Below, in pieces: positions 56,047-64,000 of a stretch of DNA of 64,000 nucleotides; position 1 is the stretch's first letter, and each line of letters begins with the position of its first letter. The notes under the pieces were generated by a model. It searched no databases. It was not told where the DNA came from and saw only the letters and a program-made list of their open reading frames with translations. The stretch lies in contig JALEKY010000024.1 of assembly GCA_022768945.1 (NCBI GenBank), positions 1 through 64,000 on the forward strand, given 5' to 3'. Position numbers and translations under genes: made by a program. Source of the stretch: Christensenellaceae bacterium (lineage in GTDB: Bacteria > Bacillota > Clostridia > Christensenellales > Borkfalkiaceae).

Positions 56047-57084
56047 ATGGAAAAGGTAAGAATTGCTTTAATCGGTTCCGGCAGGGCGGGAATGATCCAT
56101 GCTCGCAATTTTGCGGGAAGGGTGTCTTTTTGCACTCTTACTGCAGTATGCGACGCTTTTCCCGAGGCTGCGGTCGCCGCGGCTAAAGAACTCGGAGTCG
56201 AAAGATACGAAACAGATTACGAGAAGATTATTTCGGACGAAAATATCGACGCCGTAGTTATCGCCACACCGACAAAGTATCACTGCGAGATAGCCGTAAA
56301 AGCGGCAAAGGCTGGTAAACACATTCTCTGTGAAAAGCCTATGGCAATGACCGTTGACGAGTGCGATTTGATGTACAGAACCGCTAAGGAATGCGGCGTC
56401 GTTCTTCAAATAGGTTTTATGAGAAGGTTCGACGCGTCTTTTATCGCGGCAAAAAAGATGGTAGACGAGGGCAAAATAGGCGACGTGGTTATGGTTCGCT
56501 CGAACACGCGCGGACCGAGTATTCCGAAACCTTGGATGTACGATATTTCAAAGAGCAACGGACCGCTTGCCGAAGTAAACAGCCACGATATAGATACGCT
56601 CAGATGGTTCACCGGAAGCGACTTTAAAACCGTTTACGCCACTGCGGGGAATTTCCGTTGTCCGGACGCGAAAAATGAGTTCCCGGATTTTTACGACAAC
56701 GTAACGCTTAACGCTAAGTTCGAAAACGGTTGCCTCGGAATAATCGACGGAGCTCAGGGCGTTTTGTACGGATACGACGCACGCTGCGAAATTCTCGGCA
56801 CTAAAGGTTGCATATATCTCGGCAACACCAAAGAAAACTCGGTAACTCTTTGTACTTCGGATATGCAAAAGAGCGAAGAATACGTAAACAGTTGGAGGAA
56901 CCTTTTTACAGACGCATATCTTGCGGAAGACCGTGATTTCGTTGAAACGATACTCGAAGGCAGAGAGCCTAAAGTAAACGGTTACGACGGCAAAATGGCT
57001 GTTTTAACGGTAAACGCGGGCAATTTATCTATAAAAGAAAACAAAGTAGTAGAAATAAACAAAGACAGTATTTTCGTTCGTTGA
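56047..57084 (+). CDS. Gfo/Idh/MocA-family oxidoreductase
   Basis: ALIGSGRAGMIHARNF...CEKPMAMTVDECD...EVNSHDIDTLRWF. Confidence 0.9.
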   Translation: MEKVRIALIGSGRAGMIHARNFAGRVSFCTLTAVCDAFPEAAVAAAKELGVERYETDYEKIISDENIDAVVIATPTKYHCEIAVKAAKAGKHILCEKPMAMTVDECDLMYRTAKECGVVLQIGFMRRFDASFIAAKKMVDEGKIGDVVMVRSNTRGPSIPKPWMYDISKSNGPLAEVNSHDIDTLRWFTGSDFKTVYATAGNFRCPDAKNEFPDFYDNVTLNAKFENGCLGIIDGAQGVLYGYDARCEILGTKGCIYLGNTKENSVTLCTSDMQKSEEYVNSWRNLFTDAYLAEDRDFVETILEGREPKVNGYDGKMAVLTVNAGNLSIKENKVVEINKDSIFVR

Positions 57085-57108
57085 ATTTAAACGAAAAAAG
57101 GGAGTAAT

Positions 57109-58143
57109 ATGTTAGCAGCAAGAATGTACGGCGCGAACGATCTTCGCGTAGAAGAAATTCCCGTTCCCGAAGTAGGAGACGGAGAAGTTTTAATAAAAAT
57201 CAAAGCGGCCGCGGTATGCGGAACGGACGTGAGAATGCTTTCTTTCGGCGCAAGCGGAATAGACGAGAGCAATCCTCGCGTTTTAGGGCACGAATTTGCC
57301 GGTATAATCGATAAAGTCGGCAAAAACGTAAAAGGATACAAGGTGGGCGACAGAGTTGCCGTAGCGCCGAATTTCGGCTGCGGTATCTGCTCTCAGTGCA
57401 TAAAGGGCAACGGACATTTGTGCGCCGATTACAGAGCGACGGGTATCAATACGGACGGCGGATTTGCCGAATACTGTCTTATCCCGGAAGACGCGGTGAG
57501 AGGGGGCAATATATGTTTGCTTCAGGACGACGTTTCGTTCGAAGAGGGCGCGATAAACGAGCCTCTTTCGTGCGTATATAACGGCTTCGAGCATGCTTCC
57601 GTTCATCCCGGCGACGTAGTGCTTGTCGTAGGCGCGGGGCCTATAGGCATAATGCACTGCAACCTTGCGCTTATGGCGGGCGCGGTCGTATGCCTTAACG
57701 ACGTTTCGGTGGAAAGACTTGAAAACGCAAAGAAGATTTTCCCGAAGTTGAACATCGTATCGGGTAACCCCGAGGAAACCGTCATGAAGCTTTCCGGCAA
57801 CGCGGGTGCGGACGTCGTTATAACGGCTTGCCCCGTTCCTTCCGTTCAGGTACAGGCGCTTGAGCTTGCCGGCATTGGGGGAAGGGTTATATTCTTTGGC
57901 GGAATACCCGCGGGCAAGGAACCCGTAGGCATAAATACCAACCTGATTCATTACAAACAGCTGATCGTTTCGGGAACTACCAGGGCAAGTCTTTCTCAAT
58001 ACAGAAAAACTCTCGATTTCGTTTCGAAAAAGGTGCTTGACGTTAAGCCGCTTATAACGAATTATTTTACTTTGTCCGAAATAGACAAAGCTTTCGATTA
58101 CGCAAAGCGCGGCGTCGGTTATAAAAACGTAATTAAGTTATGA
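57109..58143 (+). CDS. Zinc-dependent alcohol/polyol dehydrogenase (MDR)
   Basis: GHEFAGIIDKVGKNVKGYKVGDRV, CGICSQCIKGNGHLC, VVGAGPIGI. Confidence 0.9.
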   Translation: MLAARMYGANDLRVEEIPVPEVGDGEVLIKIKAAAVCGTDVRMLSFGASGIDESNPRVLGHEFAGIIDKVGKNVKGYKVGDRVAVAPNFGCGICSQCIKGNGHLCADYRATGINTDGGFAEYCLIPEDAVRGGNICLLQDDVSFEEGAINEPLSCVYNGFEHASVHPGDVVLVVGAGPIGIMHCNLALMAGAVVCLNDVSVERLENAKKIFPKLNIVSGNPEETVMKLSGNAGADVVITACPVPSVQVQALELAGIGGRVIFFGGIPAGKEPVGINTNLIHYKQLIVSGTTRASLSQYRKTLDFVSKKVLDVKPLITNYFTLSEIDKAFDYAKRGVGYKNVIKL

Positions 58144-59642
58144 AAAAACGGTTTCCTTTGTTCGTCGGCGCGGATATAGGCACGCAAGGAACGAAAAGCG
58201 TCGTTTGCGACGTCGACGGCAATATTATCGGAGAGGGATTTGCTCCTTCTTCTCTCGTATATTCGGATAACGGCGGTGTATGGGAAGCCGCCGAGGGTAT
58301 ACTTGCCGGAGTCGTTGCTTCTTTAAAGAAAGCCGTATCCGTCGCCGGCGTAAATCCGAGAGACGTAGCCGCTTTGAGTTTCGATTCGCAGATGGCGGGA
58401 CTTATGGCGATAGATAAAGATTTCAACGCCGTTTTGCCGCTCGATTCCTGGCTCGACGAAAGGTGCGCGCCGTATACGGACGAATTGAGGGAAAAACTCG
58501 GAGACGACGCGATTTTAAAAAGCGGCGGACAGTTCGTGCATTCGCATGCTTCGAGAATGTTGCGGCTTAAAAGGGAATGCCCCGAGCTATACGAAAAAAC
58601 GGCAAAGTTCATTCAGCCGAATGCCTTCGTCGCAGGGAAAATCTGCGATTTAAAGGCGGAAAAAGCGTTTATCGATTACACGTTTTTGCATTTTAACGTG
58701 TTTTCGGATAATCTAAACAAACGTATAGACGGCGATAAACTCGCTTTATTAGGTATTTCCGAAGATAAAATGCCGAAAATCGTTTCTCCTTTCGACGAAG
58801 CAGGGAAGACGAGTAAGACGTTCGAAGAAGAAACGGGTATCTCGGAAGGTACGCCGGTATTTGCAGGTTGCGGAGATACCGCGGCTTCCGCGCTCGGCTC
58901 CGGCATTACGAGAAAAGGTCTTGCGTACGATGTAGCGGGTACGGCTTCCGTATTTGCCTGTTGCACGGAGAAATTCGAGCCGGACGTAAAGAATAAAACG
59001 CTTCTTTACGCGCGCAGCGCGATAGACGGATTGTATACTCCGCTCTCCTACGTGTCGGGCGGGGGATTGTGTCTGAAGTGGTTTTCGGAGATTACGGGAG
59101 CCGGATACGACGTTCTTGACAAAGAGGCGGAAAACGCTAAAGCCGCAGAAGAGGGATTGTTCTTTATTCCGCATTTTTCGGGCAGATCGTTTCCTCTTGA
59201 CGACGGTATGCGCGGCGGATTTGTCGGAATAACGCAAAAAACCACGCGCGGCGCGATGTACCGCGCAATAATGGAAGCGTTGGCTTTCGAATATAGGATT
59301 TATTCGGATATACTCGCCTCGTGCGGGGCAATAGATAATATATCTGCCGTTTACGGGGTAGGCGGCGGCGCGAAAAGTCGGGTGTTTTCGAAAATAAAGG
59401 CAGATATTTTAAACGCAGAGTATCGCGCTTTGAAAATTGCGGATTCCGCTCCGCGCGCGGCGGCTGTTATAGCGGCTTCGGGCGCCGGATTTTTAAACGA
59501 GCCGATAGCGGAGTTTTTTTCGCCGGAGAGAATAAAGGCGGAAAGTTTTATGCCCGACGGAAAAAGGTACTCGGGGCTCGAAAAAGAATATTTAAATGCC
59601 GCGGAGTGTTCTTACAGACAAAAGCGGTTTGAAAGGAGATAA
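58140..59642 (+). CDS. FGGY-family carbohydrate kinase (xylulokinase-like)
   Basis: GADIGTQGTKSVVCD...AGCGDTAASALGSG...VYGVGGGAKSRVFSKIKADIL. Confidence 0.88.
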   Translation: MKKRFPLFVGADIGTQGTKSVVCDVDGNIIGEGFAPSSLVYSDNGGVWEAAEGILAGVVASLKKAVSVAGVNPRDVAALSFDSQMAGLMAIDKDFNAVLPLDSWLDERCAPYTDELREKLGDDAILKSGGQFVHSHASRMLRLKRECPELYEKTAKFIQPNAFVAGKICDLKAEKAFIDYTFLHFNVFSDNLNKRIDGDKLALLGISEDKMPKIVSPFDEAGKTSKTFEEETGISEGTPVFAGCGDTAASALGSGITRKGLAYDVAGTASVFACCTEKFEPDVKNKTLLYARSAIDGLYTPLSYVSGGGLCLKWFSEITGAGYDVLDKEAENAKAAEEGLFFIPHFSGRSFPLDDGMRGGFVGITQKTTRGAMYRAIMEALAFEYRIYSDILASCGAIDNISAVYGVGGGAKSRVFSKIKADILNAEYRALKIADSAPRAAAVIAASGAGFLNEPIAEFFSPERIKAESFMPDGKRYSGLEKEYLNAAECSYRQKRFERR

Positions 59643-59644
59643 AA

Positions 59645-60346
59645 ATGATTACTAAACAGCAACTCGCTAAATATTTCGACCAGACTCTTTTAAAGCCTTT
59701 CGTAACGGAAGAAAGACTTAAAGAATTTTGTCTGGAAAGCGATAAATACGGTTTTGCCATGGTTGCGATAAATTCCGCGCCCGTGGCGTTTTGTAAAAAC
59801 GTTTTGAAGAACAGTTCCGTTCACGTCGGGGCTGCTATCGGTTTCCCTTTGGGGCAAACGACAATCGAAGATAAAGTTTTCGAAACGGAACAGGCAATAA
59901 AAGACGGAGCGGACGAAATCGACTACGTGGTAAACCTCGTAAAGCTTAAAAGCGGAGATTTAAATTATGTCGAAGAAGAGATGAGCCGTATCGTAAACGT
60001 GTGCAGAAAAAATAAAAAAATTTCAAAAGTTATCTTCGAAAATTGCTACTTGACCGACGACGAAAAAAGAACGCTTTGCCGTATCGCTCTTAAGGTAAAG
60101 CCGGACTTTATTAAGACGAGTACCGGGTTCGGAACGCCTGCTGCGGGAACGCCGGTGGGAGCGACCGTAGAGGACGTAAAACTTATGAAGAGCGAAGTAG
60201 GCGACGCCATAAAAGTAAAGGCTGCCGGCGGAATAAGAACGCTTAAAGACGCGCTTGCGATGATAGAAGCCGGTGCGGAGAGAATAGGCACGAGCGCGGG
60301 CGTTTCAATTCTCGAAGAGTTGGAAAAAAATTCCGGGAACAAGTAA
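59645..60346 (+). CDS. deoC: Deoxyribose-phosphate aldolase
   Basis: FDQTLLKP...EIDYVVNL...DFIKTSTGFG...VKAAGGIRT. Confidence 0.9.
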   Translation: MITKQQLAKYFDQTLLKPFVTEERLKEFCLESDKYGFAMVAINSAPVAFCKNVLKNSSVHVGAAIGFPLGQTTIEDKVFETEQAIKDGADEIDYVVNLVKLKSGDLNYVEEEMSRIVNVCRKNKKISKVIFENCYLTDDEKRTLCRIALKVKPDFIKTSTGFGTPAAGTPVGATVEDVKLMKSEVGDAIKVKAAGGIRTLKDALAMIEAGAERIGTSAGVSILEELEKNSGNK

Positions 60347-60479
60347 AGCGCTCAGTTGTCCGAAATGTTTTTTTGTTTTTTCGTAAGCGGGGTTTACATA
60401 TACTTCGCCACTTAGATTTAAACGGTTGAAATAATCGCGAAAACGGAGTATAATAGTAAAAAACAAATCGGAGAAAATT

Positions 60480-61256
60480 ATGGAAGACAAGCTGTTTTAT
60501 ACCGAGGAGAGAAGAGCCGAAATACTTTCCGACCTGAGAGTGACGAGAAAAGTATCCGTCAACGAACTAAGCGCGAAATACTCCGTTTCGTCGGCAACCA
60601 TCAGAAGCGATTTGGCGGAACTTGAGGCGCAGGGACTTTTAAAAAGAACTCACGGCGGAGCAATACCCGTAAGCGGAACTTCGCTTGAACTCGGTTACGG
60701 CGAAAAAGAGAGAATTCATAAATCGGAAAAGCTGCGTATAGCCGCAAAAGCCGCGGAGTGCGTTTCGGACGGAGATACGATAGCCGTCGATTCCGGTTCC
60801 ACCGCTTATTTTTTTGCCGAAATGTTATCGGAAAAAAAGAACCTCACGGTAGTTACTTACGATATGCGTATAGCAGGCGTTTTCGACGCTTTCGAAGGCG
60901 CGAAAGTAATACTTGCCGGAGGGGTTTTGCGTAAGGGATTTTACTCCTGCGTTGGGGAATTCACGACAACGACTTTAAATCAGCTGAACGTCGATAAAAC
61001 GTTTATAGCTACAAACGCGATAAGCAAAAAGGGAAATCTCGGTACGCCCGATCCGTTGCAGGCGGAAGTCAAAAAGAAAATGCTGGAGATAGGCGCGCGG
61101 AAATATCTTCTCGCGGACGGCTCCAAATTCGAAACGACTTCTCTTGTCGATTTTGCGTCGATAGGCGATTTCGACGTCATCATTACAGATGATTCCGCTC
61201 CCAAAGAGAGGGTGGAAGAAATTAAAGAAAAAGGTATTGAAATAATTACCGTGTAA
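60480..61256 (+). CDS. DeoR-family transcriptional regulator
   Basis: RRAEILSDLRVTRKVSVNELSAKYSVSSATIRSDLAELEAQGLLKRTHGGAI. Confidence 0.92.
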   Translation: MEDKLFYTEERRAEILSDLRVTRKVSVNELSAKYSVSSATIRSDLAELEAQGLLKRTHGGAIPVSGTSLELGYGEKERIHKSEKLRIAAKAAECVSDGDTIAVDSGSTAYFFAEMLSEKKNLTVVTYDMRIAGVFDAFEGAKVILAGGVLRKGFYSCVGEFTTTTLNQLNVDKTFIATNAISKKGNLGTPDPLQAEVKKKMLEIGARKYLLADGSKFETTSLVDFASIGDFDVIITDDSAPKERVEEIKEKGIEIITV

Positions 61257-61310
61257 CGCGCAGACGAACGAAAAACGTCAATTCCGAGTGCTGTTACAAA
61301 GAGGTTAAAT

Positions 61311-61847
61311 ATGAAAGACATTCAAAAAAAAGCTAAAGAAAACGCCTTGAAATTATACGAGGCGGCTCACATCGTTTTAAACGAAGAAGAAAAGAACAGG
61401 CTTGAATTCTGCGATTACGGCCTTAACGATTTCGATAAAATAGGAACGATAATTCTTATTTACGTAAACACCGCGCGCGTTTGCGCAAAGGAAATGGCGC
61501 TTACTCCTTATCAGATTTGCCCCGAACACATTCACCCTCAGCTCGGAGATTATCCCGGCAAAGAGGAAACCTTCCGCTGCAGATACGGCGAAGTTTATCT
61601 TTATGTTCCGGGCGAACCTACCGTGAACCCGCACGCCGTCGTTCCCGAAGATAAAAAAGATACTTTTACCGTTTGGCACGAAATTCTTTTGCGCCCCGGA
61701 GAACAGTATACTTTAAAGGAAAAAACTCTTCATTGGTTTCAGGCAGGCCCTCAGGGCGCGGTTATTTCGGAGTTTTCTACGCCGAGCTTTGACGATAAAG
61801 ACATTTTTACCGATCCCGCAATTAAGCGTGTGGGAAAATTTGACTAA
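61311..61847 (+). CDS. D-lyxose isomerase-type cupin sugar isomerase
   Basis: PEHIHPQLGDYPGKEETFRCRYGEVYLYVPGEPT...LRPGEQYTLKEKTLHWFQAGPQGAVISEFST. Confidence 0.85.
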   Translation: MKDIQKKAKENALKLYEAAHIVLNEEEKNRLEFCDYGLNDFDKIGTIILIYVNTARVCAKEMALTPYQICPEHIHPQLGDYPGKEETFRCRYGEVYLYVPGEPTVNPHAVVPEDKKDTFTVWHEILLRPGEQYTLKEKTLHWFQAGPQGAVISEFSTPSFDDKDIFTDPAIKRVGKFD

Positions 61848-61859
61848 AAAGAAAAAAAT

Positions 61860-61899
61860 AATCTCCCGTCGGTGAGTTTTTCGGCGGGAGATTTTTTTA
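61860..61899. terminator. Terminator between convergent genes
   Basis: AATCTCCCGTCG...CGGCGGGAGATTTTTTT. Confidence 0.85.
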
Positions 61900-61950
61900 C
61901 GCGTAATTTCTTTTTCATTCTCTTTGAACTCTCTTTTGAGATTGCAAATA

Positions 61951-63051
61951 TCAAAAAGAGTAGAAGCTTCTCGTGGAATTCCTTATCGTGAGAACGGACG
62001 GAAGGACTATATGATTTTTGTTTGTGGGAAAGCGGTGTATCAAGCCGGAAAGGGAGTTCGCCGCAGCCTCTCCTATAAGCGTCGGATTTTGCTTTATCGC
62101 GGTTAGTTTAATTTCCATAAACTCGGTCATGTCGTAAAAGTCGTCTTCGTACCCGACGATAGAAATGTTTTGAGGTATTTTTTTACCGAGTTTGTTCAGA
62201 ATTTTTAAAACAGACAGAGTTAACGCCGAACTCATAACGACTACGGAGGTAAGGCGTTTGTTGTTTTTTAAATACGTTTCGATTAGTTTGTCTTTTTCTT
62301 CATCGGAAGAATTAAACGGTATAGTCAGGCAGTACGCCTTATGAAAGGGTACCGAAAAGCTCTTTATAGCCGAGCGATAACCGAGAATTCTGTCCGGAAC
62401 GCTGTTGTTTTCGTTTGCGGACGGACAAATTATGCCTATATTTTTGTGTCCTATGTGCAGCAATCTGCTCGTCGCGTTTTCTATGTCGATAAAACCGTTG
62501 GAAGAAACGGAAATAAATCTGTCTCCGTAAATCTGCGCGTCTATAAACACGGAGGGGAGGGAGTTCGTTTTCAAAAGAGAAAGAGTTTCCCTGCAGTTAA
62601 TGTTGTCCGCAAGATACATTATTACGCCTTTTACCGAAGCGGATATAGCCCTGTTTACGCATTCGGCTTCTTTAATCGTGCTTTTTTCACTGCAAAAAAC
62701 AAGAGTAGAGAATTGGTTTCTGAACGCTTCCCGTTCGATTGTGTGAATGACGTCCTGCATAAATCTGCTCGATAAATCGGGCACAATTACGGCTATAATA
62801 TCCGGAACGATGGCTTTTACTCGTCTGATAAGTCTTTCCGCGTCTTTGGATATAAACGCGCCGCTTCCCTTTACCGTATAAATGTAGCCTTTTGCTTTAA
62901 GACTGTCCAGCGCGGGGCGGCAGCATTGCCTGCTTACGCCGAGAAGCCTGCACAGCGCGTTTTCGCTCGGGAGCTTTAAATTAGCCTCCGCGGAATGCTG
63001 TTCTATATAGTTTAAAAGATATTGTTCTACCTTGTTCGTTTTAGTTGACAT
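61951..63051 (-). CDS. GntR-type HTH regulator with LacI-like effector domain (AraR-like)
   Basis: LPSENALCRLLGVSRQCCRPALDSLKAKGYIYTVKGSGAFI plus periplasmic-binding-like C-terminus; start at 63051. Confidence 0.85.
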   Translation of the reverse strand: MSTKTNKVEQYLLNYIEQHSAEANLKLPSENALCRLLGVSRQCCRPALDSLKAKGYIYTVKGSGAFISKDAERLIRRVKAIVPDIIAVIVPDLSSRFMQDVIHTIEREAFRNQFSTLVFCSEKSTIKEAECVNRAISASVKGVIMYLADNINCRETLSLLKTNSLPSVFIDAQIYGDRFISVSSNGFIDIENATSRLLHIGHKNIGIICPSANENNSVPDRILGYRSAIKSFSVPFHKAYCLTIPFNSSDEEKDKLIETYLKNNKRLTSVVVMSSALTLSVLKILNKLGKKIPQNISIVGYEDDFYDMTEFMEIKLTAIKQNPTLIGEAAANSLSGLIHRFPTNKNHIVLPSVLTIRNSTRSFYSF

Positions 63052-63352
63052 TACAAGTTCCTCAAATTCATTGTATATGAAAAAACAAAATTTGTCAATG
63101 CAAAAGAAAGCGTAAAAATACATTTTTCGCAAAATAAAATCTGTAATTACAAGTTTTTTAGAAACGGTCAAAAAATACATTAAAAAACGTAAAAACTGCA
63201 AAAAATCGATATTTACAAATAAAAAGAATAGTGATAAACTATATGTGCGACAACAGAATGAGAAAAGAATATCCGAACGATCGGCTTTTTAATTTGCAAG
63301 CTTGAGATAAACGATAATTTAACGCGTAGTTCTGTTAACGGAGGATTATTTA

Positions 63353-64000
63353 ATGAGCAACAACATCATAGAAGATTCAAAATTCCGCCATCGTTTCGGG
63401 TTGAAGGGCGTATCCAGCGCGATAACCGGGCAAAAGGTTTTCGGTGAAGCGAAGTGGAAAGGCGCGAAAACAGGCTACGTGTGGACTTTGAGCGAATGGG
63501 CTTCGAAGCATCTGTTTCTCGAAGAGATGAACGAAGAAATCATCGAAGACGGCATAGACTTTTGCAATGAGGCTAAATCGGTAAAAGTTTATCCCGGCAA
63601 GGGAAAAATTTCTCTCGCGATAGATTCGAGAAAGGAATACGACGGGCACAGAAAGGAGGGCGACTCCTGGGCGCATCTGCTTTTGGAACAAGCCGTTCCG
63701 ATGGAAAAAAGAGTGTCTCTGAGTAAAATGGATAAGCTGTTTATGGAAATATCGTTCAACATTACAAAGTGCGATATTTATATGACGCCCGAAGAATTCA
63801 AACCCGGTTTGCACAGCGCGCAGGTCAGTTGGTTTCTGACCGTCGAAAACGGAAAAGGTAAGGTTTTCGACATAGAGGGCAGACCTGATTATATGTGGTT
63901 CGGCGTGCCGATTTACGATTACAGATACAACAAAATAGAAGGTCCGCAGGTGTTCCTCGATCACGGAACCCAAAAAGTCATTTACGGAATGAACAGGGGC
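63353..64000 (+). CDS. Hypothetical protein, truncated by window edge (absent from ORF track)
   Basis: ATG after GGAGGA, 216 open codons to window end: MSNNIIEDSKFRHRFGLKGVSSAITGQKVFGEAKWKGAKTGYVW... Confidence 0.6.
   Translation, partial: MSNNIIEDSKFRHRFGLKGVSSAITGQKVFGEAKWKGAKTGYVWTLSEWASKHLFLEEMNEEIIEDGIDFCNEAKSVKVYPGKGKISLAIDSRKEYDGHRKEGDSWAHLLLEQAVPMEKRVSLSKMDKLFMEISFNITKCDIYMTPEEFKPGLHSAQVSWFLTVENGKGKVFDIEGRPDYMWFGVPIYDYRYNKIEGPQVFLDHGTQKVIYGMNRG

Overview
64-kb window from an anaerobic, probably spore-forming Firmicute (Clostridia-like; taxonomy is inferred from gene content only). It reads as ordinary chromosome with a few specialised loci. I saw no transposase, prophage, CRISPR array or rRNA. 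Contents in order: tRNA-Ser(UGA) with terminator; YfhO-like membrane protein; GNAT, GDPD and zinc-ribbon genes; a lipoprotein; a putative orphan structured RNA; metallophosphoesterase; EIIC-like transporter; yabP-yabQ-divIC-ppx; M50-like protein; gyrB-gyrA; a multidomain flavodiiron protein; a TrpR/YerC-like regulator with an amino-acid ABC transporter; a LacI-controlled fructan-type locus (ABC transporter, two GH32 proteins, fructokinase, SASA esterase, two binding lipoproteins); rplI; DUF1540; a Glu-rich repeat protein; a spoIVFA/spoIVFB-like pair; a reductive C4-dicarboxylate/electron-bifurcation locus; and a pentose/polyol catabolic operon with DeoR and GntR regulators. The leading system-level candidate is 43.2-55.8 kb: LDH-like MDH, FumC, HdrBCA, an FlxDCBA-like module, an anchor-less FrdBA pair and an AspT-type transporter. 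I read it as a soluble NADH-driven, possibly ferredoxin-bifurcating fumarate reductase with succinate export. Secondary candidates are an activator-type iteron array upstream of a putative ncRNA (7.47-7.70 kb), a terminator that contains the yabP Shine-Dalgarno, a TrpR-family operator array, a phased ATCGAT palindrome array ahead of mdh, and a shared CBM-like module in the fructan locus. All functional calls come from motif reading; no database search was run.
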